Shown: in pieces, positions 1 to 8,610 of the stretch
How positions within the stretch are numbered: position 1 is the first letter of the stretch
Layout of the letters: every line of letters begins with the position of its first letter
Source of the DNA: Bacillota bacterium
Lineage (GTDB): Bacteria; Bacillota; Clostridia; Christensenellales; Aristaeellaceae
DNA: 64,000 bases
Direction: 5' to 3'
Assembly: GCA_023425025.1 (NCBI GenBank)
Contig: JAFADG010000045.1
Coordinates: 1-64,000, forward strand
Program-made: the position numbers and the translations under genes
The notes under the pieces: generated by a model
The model's input: the letters and a program-made list of their open reading frames with translations, nothing else
What the model was told of the DNA's origin: nothing
Database searches by the model: none

Positions 1-108
1 GCCGTGGGTTCCGGGGTAGGGGTAGCGGTCGGTTCCGCCGTGGGTTCCGGGGTAGGGGTAGCGGTCGGTTCCGCCGTCGGTTCCGGTGCAGGGGTGGCCG
101 TCGGTTCC
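1..108. repeat. 36-bp coding minisatellite, at least three copies
   Basis: Bases 1-36 and 37-72 are identical, and 73-108 is a third diverged copy; the array continues past the left edge. Read on the minus strand in frame it encodes a 12-residue Pro/Thr/Glu/Ala repeat in the tail of the wall protein. Because the unit is a multiple of three, copy-number change would alter tail length without breaking the frame. Confidence 0.9.
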
Positions 109-1604
109 GCCGTGGGGGTCGCGGTCGGCGTCGGTGTGGCAGTCGGCGGCGTGTAAGCGAACAGCTTCTCCAAGAGCGCCTTATCAGCGGTTTTGCCGTC
201 TGCCTCGATGCTGATCACTTTCATAAACGCCTGAACAGCCTTCACGGTATCGTTGTCATAGCGGCTGTTGGCTGCTTTGGCAAGGAAGCCCAGCTGATGC
301 AGGCGGTCTTGCATTTCCTTTACACGGGAGCCAGTGTCGCCTGCTTTCAAGGTGATATATTCATCACACTTGGGTGCGTTCTTCTGGAACAGCGCCTTTT
401 GCGTACGCGTGCCCGCTATGCCGTCTACTGTGAGGCTGGCCTTCTGCTGGAACAGTTTCACAGCATCCACGGTGCGGCTGCCATATTCGCCGTCTACCGG
501 TTCGGCCAGATAATTAAGTTCCCGCAGGCGGGTCTGCAGTTTTTCCACGCGAATGCCGGAGGCGCCTTTTTTCAGCTGCACATACGTTACAAATTTCGGC
601 GCGCTGGTGGAAAACAACCTCTTTTGCAGGCTGCTTGTGGCCACGCCGTCCTGTGCTGCGCCAATGGCGTCCTGAAAATAGCGCACGGCCCGCTTCGTGT
701 TCGCGCCGAATACGCCGTCGATGGAGCCGCATTCGTACCCCAGATCCTCCAGGCGTGTCTGCAATTCCCTGACGGCTTTGCCGCTGGAGCCCAAAGAGAG
801 CCTTGAGTATTCGTTCGAAACCGGTGCTGCCGTGGGAGCCGGCGTTGCGGTTGCCGCAGGCGTCGGAATCGCCGTGGGAGAGGCGGTCGGTTCCGCAGTC
901 GGCGCCGGCTGAAGGAACTCATTGATATGCTGAATCTGGCAGTCAGTCACGTCAAGGCCTTCAAAATCAGTATTTGACTCCGCCTGCACATTTTTCACGC
1001 TGTAGGGAAAGGCCCCTTCAGAGGCGGCGCCCTGATAGGAATAGCCGGTGACTTGTATTGTTAGTCCGCCCAGGCGGTTCGGGCTGGCCGAAAGGTAGGA
1101 ATCATACAGGCCGATGCCTGCCAGCAAGGTACCGTCGGCATGCAAAGCGTAACGTTCCACAACGATAAAGCTTTGCGGCATCCATTGCGTGTTCAGGCGG
1201 TACGAGTTCGAGTCAGGCTCCAGGCTGATGGCTGTAACGCTCGCCGGTATTTCCGGCAGGGCCGTAAAGCCGTTGAAAGAAGCCGCCGCGTATTCCTGCA
1301 TCACCGACGCGGGGAGGATGAGCTGATTGCCGGCATATACGACCCGGTCATCGGCAATGCCCCAGTCCGATCCCAGAAAATACAGCTGCGTCCAGAAAAA
1401 ATGCGGGTCATTTACATCATAGGCGGCTTCGCCTTCGATGCCCATGGTGCGCACAAAGCTGTCAAAAACGGGGATCATCTGATACAGTTTTTCTTCGATG
1501 GTTTCTTCCGCGGGGGCTTGTGCCTGTTGATTGGATTGCTCCGCGTACGCGGTTGCGCCGATCATCAGTATAGCTGCCATCACAATTGAAAGCAGTTTTT
1601 TCAT
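1..1604 (-). CDS. Exported peptidoglycan-binding-repeat protein, 3' end beyond window
   Basis: The reading frame opens at an ATG whose first base is 1604, after a GGGAG ribosome site, and stays open to base 1, so the C-terminus is outside the window. Residues 1-21 form a signal peptide (MKKLLS start, hydrophobic core, AYA cleavage motif). Residues about 22-230 are an unrecognised extracellular domain. A short Pro/Thr/Ala linker follows. Residues about 262-485 hold three tandem PG_binding_1-like repeats, recognisable by LQTRL, an IDG or VDG turn, and a following AVRYFQ-type helix; the third repeat is the most degenerate. From about residue 485 the chain is a Thr/Pro/Glu/Ala-rich tail. Such repeats usually anchor a cell-wall protein to peptidoglycan; no catalytic domain is seen in the visible part. 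Role beyond wall association is unknown. Confidence 0.85.
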   Translation of the reverse strand, partial: MKKLLSIVMAAILMIGATAYAEQSNQQAQAPAEETIEEKLYQMIPVFDSFVRTMGIEGEAAYDVNDPHFFWTQLYFLGSDWGIADDRVVYAGNQLILPASVMQEYAAASFNGFTALPEIPASVTAISLEPDSNSYRLNTQWMPQSFIVVERYALHADGTLLAGIGLYDSYLSASPNRLGGLTIQVTGYSYQGAASEGAFPYSVKNVQAESNTDFEGLDVTDCQIQHINEFLQPAPTAEPTASPTAIPTPAATATPAPTAAPVSNEYSRLSLGSSGKAVRELQTRLEDLGYECGSIDGVFGANTKRAVRYFQDAIGAAQDGVATSSLQKRLFSTSAPKFVTYVQLKKGASGIRVEKLQTRLRELNYLAEPVDGEYGSRTVDAVKLFQQKASLTVDGIAGTRTQKALFQKNAPKCDEYITLKAGDTGSRVKEMQDRLHQLGFLAKAANSRYDNDTVKAVQAFMKVISIEADGKTADKALLEKLFAYTPPTATPTPTATPTAEPTATPAPEPTAEPTATPTPEPTAEPTATPTPEPT

Positions 1605-1632
1605 ATGGCTCACTCCCATCCTAATCTTCCTA

Positions 1633-1652
1633 TTGCTGCGCAATGGCAGCAA
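1633..1652. other. Small inverted repeat in the 5' untranslated region of the wall protein gene
   Basis: A 7-bp perfect inverted repeat (TTGCTGC and GCAGCAA around 6 bases) lies 29 bp upstream of the start codon of the peptidoglycan-binding gene. It could be a leader hairpin or a regulator site. Nothing else in the sequence decides between these. Confidence 0.35.
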
Positions 1653-1716
1653 CACAATGATTAGACGCGGGAGTTTTGCATTTTGGTCCGTATTTTCATA
1701 AGTTTTACACTTGTAG

Positions 1717-1757
1717 CAAAAATCCCCCGAATGCGCAGCATTTGGGGGATTTTTTGC
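1717..1757. terminator. Strong bidirectional intrinsic terminator
   Basis: A long hairpin with a 17-bp stem (AAAAATCCCCC arm, three-base loop GCA) carries T-runs on both strands. On the minus strand it can end the fatty-acid operon transcript after degV. The rest of the 346-bp gap between the wall protein and degV (1605-1950) shows no convincing gene; the short open frames there have no ribosome site. Confidence 0.8.
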
Positions 1758-1950
1758 GATAGCCGGACAGCCTTGAAAATGGAATTGGAGCAAGTATCCA
1801 CAGGGGTGTCACCCAAGGGGTACGGATAAGGTGTAGTCCCAGCGTGAGCGAAATCGCCCGCCTGCACAAATCAAGCCAATAAAGGGGCAATTTATTCAGT
1901 GTCTACACAAAGGGAAGGCTCTGTACCGCCACTTTCCCGAAATGATCGAA

Positions 1951-2769
1951 TCACTCAATCCACGCCACCGATAAACAGCCGTTGCCCAGGTGGATGGCCA
2001 GCACCGGGCCCAGCAGGCGCGGGATGACAGCGACGCCCTGTTCCCGCAGGCGCTGGGTCAATTGCTCGGCCATCTCGTCGGCGCCGCAGTGCTGCACGAC
2101 CACAGGCACATTGCAATGGGCCGCGGCTTCCGCCAGCAGTCGTATCTGCTCATGCCGGCCCCTGGCCATGGCATAGGCGTTGACGCCGCCGGAGGTGAGC
2201 TTTAATATGGGCCGGATGTTCAGAATCGTGGAGACCGACATGCGCACAAAGTTCAGGCGGCCGCTTTTGCGCAGGGGGCCCATATCCTCCACAGAAAAGA
2301 AGGTGCGGGATTTTTCCCGAAGCTCCTTGACCTTGGCGGCCACTTCCGCAAGGGTGAGGCCTTCGTTTACAAACTCCCGGGCCTTTGAAAGCATCAGGTA
2401 CATGGCCCCGGCGGTCGCCTTGGAATCCACCACCACGATTTTTTCAGCATCCAGCTCCTGGGCTGCCCGGCGGGCGTTGGCGTAGGTGCCGCTCAGGCGC
2501 GAGGAGATGGTGAGAACCAGCGCCTGGTTGCCCTCCTGGAGGATGTCCTCCAGCGTGGACAAAAACGCGGAATAGGATGCCTGGGCAGTGGTATAGTGAG
2601 CCACGCTGCCGGCAACCGCGGGCAGCACCTTCTCATCCTCGTCGATATAACCTTCTGTGTACAGCGTGCGGCCCTCATAGGTGTAGGTCATGGGCACTTG
2701 CACAACGCCCAGGGCCTGCGCTTCTTTCACGGAAAAATAGGCCGTGGAATCCGTAACCAGGACGATCAT
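1951..2769 (-). CDS. DegV family fatty-acid-binding protein
   Basis: The product has 272 residues, the usual DegV length. It begins with the family's VLVTDSTAYFS-type first strand and contains the conserved central region with an SRLSGTY motif near residue 90 and later SVEDMGPLRKSGRLN. DegV/FakB proteins bind a fatty acid and, with the kinase FakA, present it for phosphorylation in exogenous fatty-acid use. The ATG overlaps the accA stop (ATGA), so it is translationally coupled as the last gene of the fab operon. That placement fits a link between fatty-acid uptake and synthesis, which is inference; no fakA is present here. Confidence 0.85.
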   Translation of the reverse strand: MIVLVTDSTAYFSVKEAQALGVVQVPMTYTYEGRTLYTEGYIDEDEKVLPAVAGSVAHYTTAQASYSAFLSTLEDILQEGNQALVLTISSRLSGTYANARRAAQELDAEKIVVVDSKATAGAMYLMLSKAREFVNEGLTLAEVAAKVKELREKSRTFFSVEDMGPLRKSGRLNFVRMSVSTILNIRPILKLTSGGVNAYAMARGRHEQIRLLAEAAAHCNVPVVVQHCGADEMAEQLTQRLREQGVAVIPRLLGPVLAIHLGNGCLSVAWIE

Positions 2770-3545
2770 AACGGCTGACCCCCGATGCTCCTGAATTTAT
2801 GATAGCGTATATCCGCAATGGTTTTCCCGTCAAGGGTTTCGTATTCATGCAGGGCCGAAGCAAACGCTTCCTTGAGTTCCGCGTACAGCGCGGAAAAATC
2901 GGCGGGCTCCTGGAAGATGCGCTCGATAACGCCAAGGGATTTCAAATCCTGGGCGGTGAGCTTCAGCGCCTCGCTGGATTCCTTTGTTTTCTTCGAGTCC
3001 TTCCACAGGATGCTGGCGGCCCCTTCCGGAGAAATCACGGAATAGACGGCGTTTTCCAGCATCCACACCTGGTTGGCCGAGGCCAGGGCCAGCGCTCCGC
3101 CGCTGCCGCCTTCGCCGATGACGACGGAGATCACAGGCACGGTGATGGCCATCATCTCCATCAGGTTTTCGGCGATGGCCAGCCCCTGGCCACGCTCTTC
3201 CGCGCCCAGGCCGCAGGCCGCGCCGGCGGTATCCACAAAGCAAATGATGGGCCGGCGGAATTTTTCAGCCAGCTTCATTTGCCGAAGGGCCTTGCGGTAG
3301 CCCTCCGGGTTGGCGGAGCCGAAGTTGCGGGCCACCTTTTCCGGCGTGTCCACGCCCTTTTCCAGGCCGATGACGGTAACGGGCAAATCGTTCAGCAGTG
3401 CGACGCCGGCAACGATGGCGCCGTCGTCGGCAAAGTGCCGGTCGCCGTGCATCTCGATAAAATCAGTAAATATGGCCCGGATGAACTGCATGGCGGTGGG
3501 ACGGCCCTTGGCCCTGGCCGCCTGCACTTTTTCGTAAGCAGCCAT
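2766..3545 (-). CDS. accA: Acetyl-CoA carboxylase carboxyltransferase subunit alpha
   Basis: AccA pairs with AccD to move the carboxyl group from carboxybiotin to acetyl-CoA, giving malonyl-CoA. The 259-residue product starts MAAYEKVQAAR and lacks the longer N-terminal extension of proteobacterial AccA, as in streptococci. The crotonase-fold core shows GGSGGALAL, the oxyanion-hole glycine run, near residue 145. The ATG follows the accD TAA with no gap. The gene ends overlapping degV. All four ACC subunits are present in this operon, so the complex is complete. Confidence 0.93.
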   Translation of the reverse strand: MAAYEKVQAARAKGRPTAMQFIRAIFTDFIEMHGDRHFADDGAIVAGVALLNDLPVTVIGLEKGVDTPEKVARNFGSANPEGYRKALRQMKLAEKFRRPIICFVDTAGAACGLGAEERGQGLAIAENLMEMMAITVPVISVVIGEGGSGGALALASANQVWMLENAVYSVISPEGAASILWKDSKKTKESSEALKLTAQDLKSLGVIERIFQEPADFSALYAELKEAFASALHEYETLDGKTIADIRYHKFRSIGGQPL

Positions 3546-4388
3546 TTACGCCCTCCTCCCATGCATGTAAAGCAGCTTTTTGAGCAGCTCCTTTTGCGTA
3601 TTCCTTGGGGCAATATGGTCCACAAAGCCCTTTTTCAGCTGGAATTCCGCCCGCTGAAAGCCCTCGGGCAGCTTTTGGCGGATCGTCTGCTCGATGACCC
3701 TGGGCCCGGCAAAGCCGATCAGCGCCCCCGGCTCGGCCAGTATGATATCCGCTTCCATGGCGAAGCTGGCCGTGACGCCGCCGGTGGTGGGGTCGGTGAG
3801 CAGCACGATGTACAGGTTGCCCGCGTCGCTGTGGCGGCGGACCGCGGCGGATACCTTGGTCATTTGCATGAGGGAAAGAATGCCTTCCTGCATCCTGGCC
3901 CCGCCGGATACGGTGCAGCCGATGACGGGCAGGCTTTTTTCCGTGGCGTACTCAAACAGCCGGGTCAGCTTTTCGCCCACCGTCGAGCCCATGGACCCCA
4001 TCATAAACGCGGGCTCCATGGCAAAAAAGGCGCAGGGATGGCCGCCGATGATGGCTGTGCCGGTTATGACGGCTTCCTTTTCGCCGCTTTCGCGCATGGC
4101 GGTTTCCAGCTTTTCGTTGTAGCCGGGGAAATCCAGCACGTTGCTGGAAGTAAGCTCCGCGTCCATTTCGGAAAAGCTGCCTTCATCCAGCAAAAGCGCG
4201 ATGCGCTGCCTGGCGCCAATGCGCATGTGATGACCGCAGCGGGGACAAACCATCAGGCTTTGTTCAAGCTCTTTTGTGGGAATCTGCTTTTTGCAGCCGG
4301 GGCAGGCAACGCCTTTGTCCTGCGCGGCGGCCGGCCCCTGGCCTTCCAGTTCGTTCTTGGGCCTGCGGAACAAGCTTTTGGCTAGCAT
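3546..4388 (-). CDS. accD: Acetyl-CoA carboxylase carboxyltransferase subunit beta
   Basis: The 280-residue protein has the AccD N-terminal zinc ribbon, seen as CPGC near residue 30 and CPRC near residue 53, followed by the crotonase-like carboxyltransferase fold with GGARMQEG and GGVTASFA. It forms the alpha2beta2 carboxyltransferase with the adjacent accA product. Spacing to accC upstream is 10 bp and to accA downstream zero, as expected for equimolar synthesis. Confidence 0.93.
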   Translation of the reverse strand: MLAKSLFRRPKNELEGQGPAAAQDKGVACPGCKKQIPTKELEQSLMVCPRCGHHMRIGARQRIALLLDEGSFSEMDAELTSSNVLDFPGYNEKLETAMRESGEKEAVITGTAIIGGHPCAFFAMEPAFMMGSMGSTVGEKLTRLFEYATEKSLPVIGCTVSGGARMQEGILSLMQMTKVSAAVRRHSDAGNLYIVLLTDPTTGGVTASFAMEADIILAEPGALIGFAGPRVIEQTIRQKLPEGFQRAEFQLKKGFVDHIAPRNTQKELLKKLLYMHGRRA

Positions 4389-4398
4389 GCAGCCTTTC

Positions 4399-5727
4399 TC
4401 ACTTTCTCAAAAAGTCCGTGGCGTAGCTTCCGTCCAAAAAGGCGGGCTCATTGATTAAATCCGCCTGAAAAAGGCCTGTGTGCTCAATGCCCTCGATCAC
4501 CGTTTCGCAAAGGGCGGCCTGCATTTTGCGTATGGCCTCCTGACGGGTCGGCGCGTGGACGATGAGCTTGCCGATCATGGAATCGTAATAGGGCGGCATT
4601 TTAAAGCCATGGTACAGCGCCGTGTCAAAGCGGACCCAGGGCCCGCCGGGGATGTGCAAAAGCGTGACCTGGCCGCAGCAGGGCCGGAAGTTGCACAGCG
4701 GGTCTTCGGCGTTGATACGGCACTCGATGGCATGGCCCCGCACGCGGATGTCGGCCTGGGCGAAGGGAAGCTCCATGCCGGCCGCCACGCGGATCTGCCA
4801 CTTGACAAGGTCGATGCCGGTTACCATTTCTGTGACCGGATGCTCCACCTGCAGACGGGTGTTCATTTCCATAAAGTAAAAGTTCTTGTCCTGATCCAGC
4901 AAAAATTCCAGGGTGCCCGCCCCTTCATAGCCGACGGAGGCCGCGGCATGGGCGGCGGCTTCCATCATTTTGGCCCGAAGCTCGGGGGAGATGACTGCGC
5001 AGGGGCTTTCCTCAATCAGCTTTTGGTTGCGCCGCTGCATGGAGCAGTCCCGCTCGCCAAGGCACACCGCGTGACCCTTTTGGTCGCAGAGAATCTGCAT
5101 TTCCACATGCTTGACATGCTGCAGGAACTTTTCCATGTATAGCCCGCCGTCGGAAAAGGAGGCCAGGGCTTCGCCCGATGCCGCACGGTAGGCGCTTTCC
5201 ACATCCTCCATCCTGTCCACCCGGCGTATGCCGCGGCCGCCGCCGCCGGCCCGGGCCTTGAGTAGAAGCGGGAAGCCTACTACTTCCGCCGCTTTTTTGG
5301 CCTCCTCGGAGCTCTCAATCAAATCGCAACCGGGGATGGTGGGCACGTTCAGCGCCTTCATCGTGCGCTTGGCCTCATCTTTATCGCCCATCATGCGGAT
5401 GACCTTCGCGCTGGGGCCGATGAACTTTAGACCGTTCTTTTCGCAGCTCTGGGCAAAAGCGGGGTTTTCGGACAAAAAGCCGTAGCCGGGGTGGATGGCC
5501 TGTGCACCGCTGAGTAAGGCCGCCGTCAGTATGGCCCTTTGATTCAGATAGCTGTGAACCGCCTGTGGGCCGCCGATGCAGTAGCTTTCGTCGGCCATGG
5601 AAACGTGCAGCGCGTCCCGGTCCGCCTCTGAAAAAACGGCGACGGTGAGTATGCCCATTTCTTTGCAGGCGCGCATAATCCGAACCGCGATTTCGCCGCG
5701 GTTGGCAATCAATATTTTGGGAAACAA
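4399..5727 (-). CDS. accC: Biotin carboxylase subunit of acetyl-CoA carboxylase
   Basis: AccC carboxylates biotin on AccB using ATP and bicarbonate. The 442-residue protein begins FPKILIANRGEIAVRI, the signature N-terminal strand. It has the ATP-grasp glycine-rich loop (KARAGGGGRG) near residue 160 and the catalytic region EMNTRLQVEHPVTE near residue 290. Length matches the family. It lies 14 bp downstream of fabZ in the operon. Confidence 0.95.
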   Translation of the reverse strand: MFPKILIANRGEIAVRIMRACKEMGILTVAVFSEADRDALHVSMADESYCIGGPQAVHSYLNQRAILTAALLSGAQAIHPGYGFLSENPAFAQSCEKNGLKFIGPSAKVIRMMGDKDEAKRTMKALNVPTIPGCDLIESSEEAKKAAEVVGFPLLLKARAGGGGRGIRRVDRMEDVESAYRAASGEALASFSDGGLYMEKFLQHVKHVEMQILCDQKGHAVCLGERDCSMQRRNQKLIEESPCAVISPELRAKMMEAAAHAAASVGYEGAGTLEFLLDQDKNFYFMEMNTRLQVEHPVTEMVTGIDLVKWQIRVAAGMELPFAQADIRVRGHAIECRINAEDPLCNFRPCCGQVTLLHIPGGPWVRFDTALYHGFKMPPYYDSMIGKLIVHAPTRQEAIRKMQAALCETVIEGIEHTGLFQADLINEPAFLDGSYATDFLRK

Positions 5728-5741
5728 GCTTTACACCCCCA

Positions 5742-6155
5742 TCAACCGGCCAGCATCAGGGTGAACACACCGCTGGCGCACGGAGAATCGGATACTGCCG
5801 CCACGCCGGCGATGACGTACACGTTGGCTTTTTGACGGGTAATATGGCAGGAAACCTTCACCGTATCGCCGGGGCGGACCATGCGCCGGAAGCGCACCTC
5901 GTCCATGCCGGCGTACAGCGTGGTCTTGCCGGGCAATTGTTCACGCAAAAGCACCCCCGCGGTTTGGGCGATGATTTCGCACAGCACCACCCCGGGCACC
6001 ACTGGGTTGCCGGGAAAGTGGCCCTGCAAAAACCACTCGTCGCCGCGGACGGTATAATGGCCTATGGCGTTTCCGTTTTCATCCATCTCCGCTTCATCCA
6101 GCAGGAGCATGGGCTCCCGGTGGGGAAGAAAGGTCTTGATTTCATCACGGTTCAT
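5742..6155 (-). CDS. fabZ: 3-hydroxyacyl-ACP dehydratase FabZ
   Basis: FabZ removes water from 3-hydroxyacyl-ACP to give trans-2-enoyl-ACP. The start at 6155 (MNRDEIKTFLPHREP) gives 137 residues, normal for the hot-dog fold family; the open frame reaches further upstream but that part is unlike FabZ and overlaps accB. The catalytic pair is visible as His46 in GHFPGNP and Glu60 in VLCEIIAQ. It sits between accB and accC as in the streptococcal cluster. No separate FabM isomerase gene was found here, so how unsaturated chains are made is not shown by this window. Confidence 0.93.
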   Translation of the reverse strand: MNRDEIKTFLPHREPMLLLDEAEMDENGNAIGHYTVRGDEWFLQGHFPGNPVVPGVVLCEIIAQTAGVLLREQLPGKTTLYAGMDEVRFRRMVRPGDTVKVSCHITRQKANVYVIAGVAAVSDSPCASGVFTLMLAG

Positions 6156-6168
6156 ATGTTTGCCTCTG

Positions 6169-6630
6169 TCAGAAAAGTTTGAAGAGCGTTTGCCCGTATT
6201 CCACCACGCCGCCGTCCTGCACGCAGACATCCACGATTTCACCGTCTTTGTCGGCGGTGATTTCGTTACTCAGCTTCATGGCCTCCACAATGCACAGCAC
6301 GTCGCCCTTTTTCACGCGGTCGCCCACCTTGACAAAGGGTTTTGCACCGGGTTCCGGGGCGACGTAAAACACGCCCACCATGGGGGACTTGACTTCATGC
6401 AGCTGGTTGAAGTCCGGGCCGGGATCGGAAGCCTTTGCGGGGGCGGCGGCCGGCGCAGCCGCAGCCTGCGGCGCAGGAACGTGGACGGGGGCTGTCTGCG
6501 CCGCGTTGGCTTGCGGCGCACCGCCTTCTCTGGCCAGCAGGATTTTCGTTTCGCCTTCTGTGACCTCCAGCCGGGTCAGGCCGTGCTGGGTAAACAGGGT
6601 CATCAGTTCTTTGAGCTGTTTGATGTTCAT
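6169..6630 (-). CDS. accB: Biotin carboxyl carrier protein of acetyl-CoA carboxylase
   Basis: The 153-residue product has a small N-terminal segment, an Ala/Pro-rich flexible linker at about residues 40-70, and a C-terminal biotinyl domain with the EAMKL motif, in which Lys119 is the biotinylation site. It shuttles carboxybiotin between AccC and AccAD. The stop of fabF upstream overlaps its start by four bases, so the two are coupled. No biotin ligase gene is in the window. Confidence 0.95.
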   Translation of the reverse strand: MNIKQLKELMTLFTQHGLTRLEVTEGETKILLAREGGAPQANAAQTAPVHVPAPQAAAAPAAAPAKASDPGPDFNQLHEVKSPMVGVFYVAPEPGAKPFVKVGDRVKKGDVLCIVEAMKLSNEITADKDGEIVDVCVQDGGVVEYGQTLFKLF

Positions 6631-7862
6631 TTGGGAAACCTCACGGCTAGCGCGCTGTTGTGGCCGCCAAAGCCCAGGGAGATGGATAGGGCCAGGCTGG
6701 GTTTGTATTCCCGCGCGTGATGGGGCACGTAATCAAGGTCGCACTCGGGGTCCGGTTGATCCAAGTGAAGCGTGGGCGGCACGATGCCGGTTTTGACGGC
6801 CATCAATGCGGCGATGCATTCCACCCCGCCGGCCGCGCCCAGCATGTGGCCCGTGGCGCTCTTGGTGGAGGAAACCACGGCCTTGCGGGCCAGTTCCTCG
6901 CCCAGGGCCGCCTTGATGGCCAGGGACTCGATCTTGTCATTCAGCGGCGTGCCGGTACCGTGGGCATTGATGTATACCCTTTCATCGGGCGCAAGGCCGC
7001 CGGCTTCGTCAAGTGCCAGGCGCATGGCCTTGGCGGCTCCCAGCCCCTCGGGATGGGGGGCGGTGATGTGGTTGGCGTCGCAGGTATTGCCGTAGCCGAC
7101 GATTTCACCGTAGATGGCAGCGCCCCGAGCGATGGCGTGTTCCGCCTCCTCCAGCAAAACGATACCGGCGCCTTCGCCCATCACAAAGCCCTTGCGCCGC
7201 ATATCAAAGGGTACACAGGCAGCATTGGGATCGGTTTCCTCGCTGAGCGCTTTGCAGCTGGTAAAGCCCGCGATGGCCAGGGGTTCGATGGCAGCTTCGC
7301 TGCCGCCGGCCAGGATGGCGTCTGCATAGCCGTGCTTGATGGTCCGAAAGGCTTCGCCGATGGCGTGGGAGGAGGTGGCGCAGGCCGTGACCACCGGCAG
7401 GCAGGGCCCCTGGGCATTGAACCGAATGGCGATGTTCCCCGCGCCCATGTTGCCGATCATCATGGGAATGAAGAAGGGCGACACCCGGTCAGGCCCCCTG
7501 GTCAGCAGCTTTTCGCACTCCTGGGAAAAGGTGTGCATGCCGCCGATGCCGCTGCCCACGTACACCCCGAACCGTTCGGGATCGGTGTTTTCAAAGCCGC
7601 TGTTTTCCATGGCTTCCGCCGCCGCGGCCATGGCATACTGGGAGTACAGGTCCATGCGCCGGGCGCTGGACACATCCATGCCATGTTTTTGCGGGTCAAA
7701 ATCCTTGACCTCGGCGGCCACCTTGACTTTCAATTTTTCTGTATCAAACCGGGTGATTGGACCTACGCCGCACACGCCGGATATTAAAGCGTTCCAGAAG
7801 CCTTCCGCACTGTTGCCCACGGGGGTCACAGCGCCAAGTCCCGTGACAAATACGCGCCTCAT
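6627..7862 (-). CDS. fabF: 3-oxoacyl-ACP synthase II FabF
   Basis: FabF condenses malonyl-ACP with acyl-ACP during chain elongation. The start chosen at 7862 (MRRVFVTGLGAVTP) gives 411 residues, the normal length; the open frame extends upstream but without family similarity. The thiolase-fold catalytic triad is seen as Cys161 in TACATS, a histidine in NAHGTGTP near residue 300 and a histidine in ATGHMLGA near residue 337. It lies 10 bp after fabG and overlaps accB. Confidence 0.95.
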   Translation of the reverse strand: MRRVFVTGLGAVTPVGNSAEGFWNALISGVCGVGPITRFDTEKLKVKVAAEVKDFDPQKHGMDVSSARRMDLYSQYAMAAAAEAMENSGFENTDPERFGVYVGSGIGGMHTFSQECEKLLTRGPDRVSPFFIPMMIGNMGAGNIAIRFNAQGPCLPVVTACATSSHAIGEAFRTIKHGYADAILAGGSEAAIEPLAIAGFTSCKALSEETDPNAACVPFDMRRKGFVMGEGAGIVLLEEAEHAIARGAAIYGEIVGYGNTCDANHITAPHPEGLGAAKAMRLALDEAGGLAPDERVYINAHGTGTPLNDKIESLAIKAALGEELARKAVVSSTKSATGHMLGAAGGVECIAALMAVKTGIVPPTLHLDQPDPECDLDYVPHHAREYKPSLALSISLGFGGHNSALAVRFPK

Positions 7863-7872
7863 GGCATGCACC

Positions 7873-8610
7873 TCACATATACAATCCGCCGTCCACTTGC
7901 AGAACGGCGCCTGTGATGTATCCCGCCTCACTAGAGCACAAAAAGGCGACGGCCGCGGCAATTTCCTCCGCCGTGCCCATGCGCTTGAGGGGGACCGCTT
8001 GAACCGCCTTTTCAATGAGATCGGGGCCCATTTTTTCCGTCATATCCGTTTCGATAAAGCCGGGAGCCATGGCGTTGCAGGTGGTGCCCCGCGCCGCCAG
8101 TTCCTTGGCGATGGTCTTGGTCAGGCCGATCATGCCGGCCTTGGCGGCGGAGTAATTGGCCTGGCCGGGGTTGCCCATCAGCCCCGAAACGGAGGAGATA
8201 TTAATGATACGTCCCCAGCGCTTGCGCAAAAAATCGCCGTAAGCGGTACGGATGACGTAAAAAGCGCCGTTCAGATTCACCTGGATAACCTTGTCGAAGG
8301 CTTCCTGGCTCATGCGCGGGGTCAGGCCGTCCATGGTGATGCCGGCGTTGTTGACGAGGATGTCCACCGTGCCCCATTCCGCCTTGATGCGGGCAAAGGC
8401 TTCCTGCACGGAAGTCAAATTGCCGACATCACACTTTAGCGCCATGGCCTTTGTGCCCAGGGCCTGCAGGTCGCCGAGCGTCTTCTGCGCGGCGTCCTCG
8501 TTGCCGGCATAGAAGAAGGCCACATGCGCGCCTTCCTTGGCCAGGCGCAGGGCGATGGCCCGGCCGATCCCACGGGAGCCGCCGGTGACCAGGGCAATTT
8601 TATCCCGCAT
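7873..8610 (-). CDS. fabG: 3-oxoacyl-ACP reductase FabG
   Basis: A short-chain dehydrogenase of 245 residues starting MRDKIALVTGGSRGIG. It has the TGxxxGIG NADP-binding loop, NNAG, the catalytic serine in ISSVSG and the YxxxK pair in NYSAAKAG near residue 150. FabG reduces 3-oxoacyl-ACP with NADPH. The start overlaps the fabD stop (TGATG), which decides this start over longer ones that run into fabD. Confidence 0.94.
   Translation of the reverse strand: MRDKIALVTGGSRGIGRAIALRLAKEGAHVAFFYAGNEDAAQKTLGDLQALGTKAMALKCDVGNLTSVQEAFARIKAEWGTVDILVNNAGITMDGLTPRMSQEAFDKVIQVNLNGAFYVIRTAYGDFLRKRWGRIINISSVSGLMGNPGQANYSAAKAGMIGLTKTIAKELAARGTTCNAMAPGFIETDMTEKMGPDLIEKAVQAVPLKRMGTAEEIAAAVAFLCSSEAGYITGAVLQVDGGLYM

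Noticed and set aside
1..120. Short tandem repeats considered as a CRISPR array
   Set aside because: The units are contiguous without spacers and encode an in-frame Thr/Pro tail.
297..806. 169-codon plus-strand frame at the left edge
   Set aside because: It lies antisense to the peptidoglycan-binding repeats, whose minus-strand frame has a signal peptide and recognisable repeats.
2799..4385. 528-codon open frame on the plus strand opposite accA and accD
   Set aside because: It is the antisense shadow of two clearly recognisable genes, with no ribosome site or family similarity.
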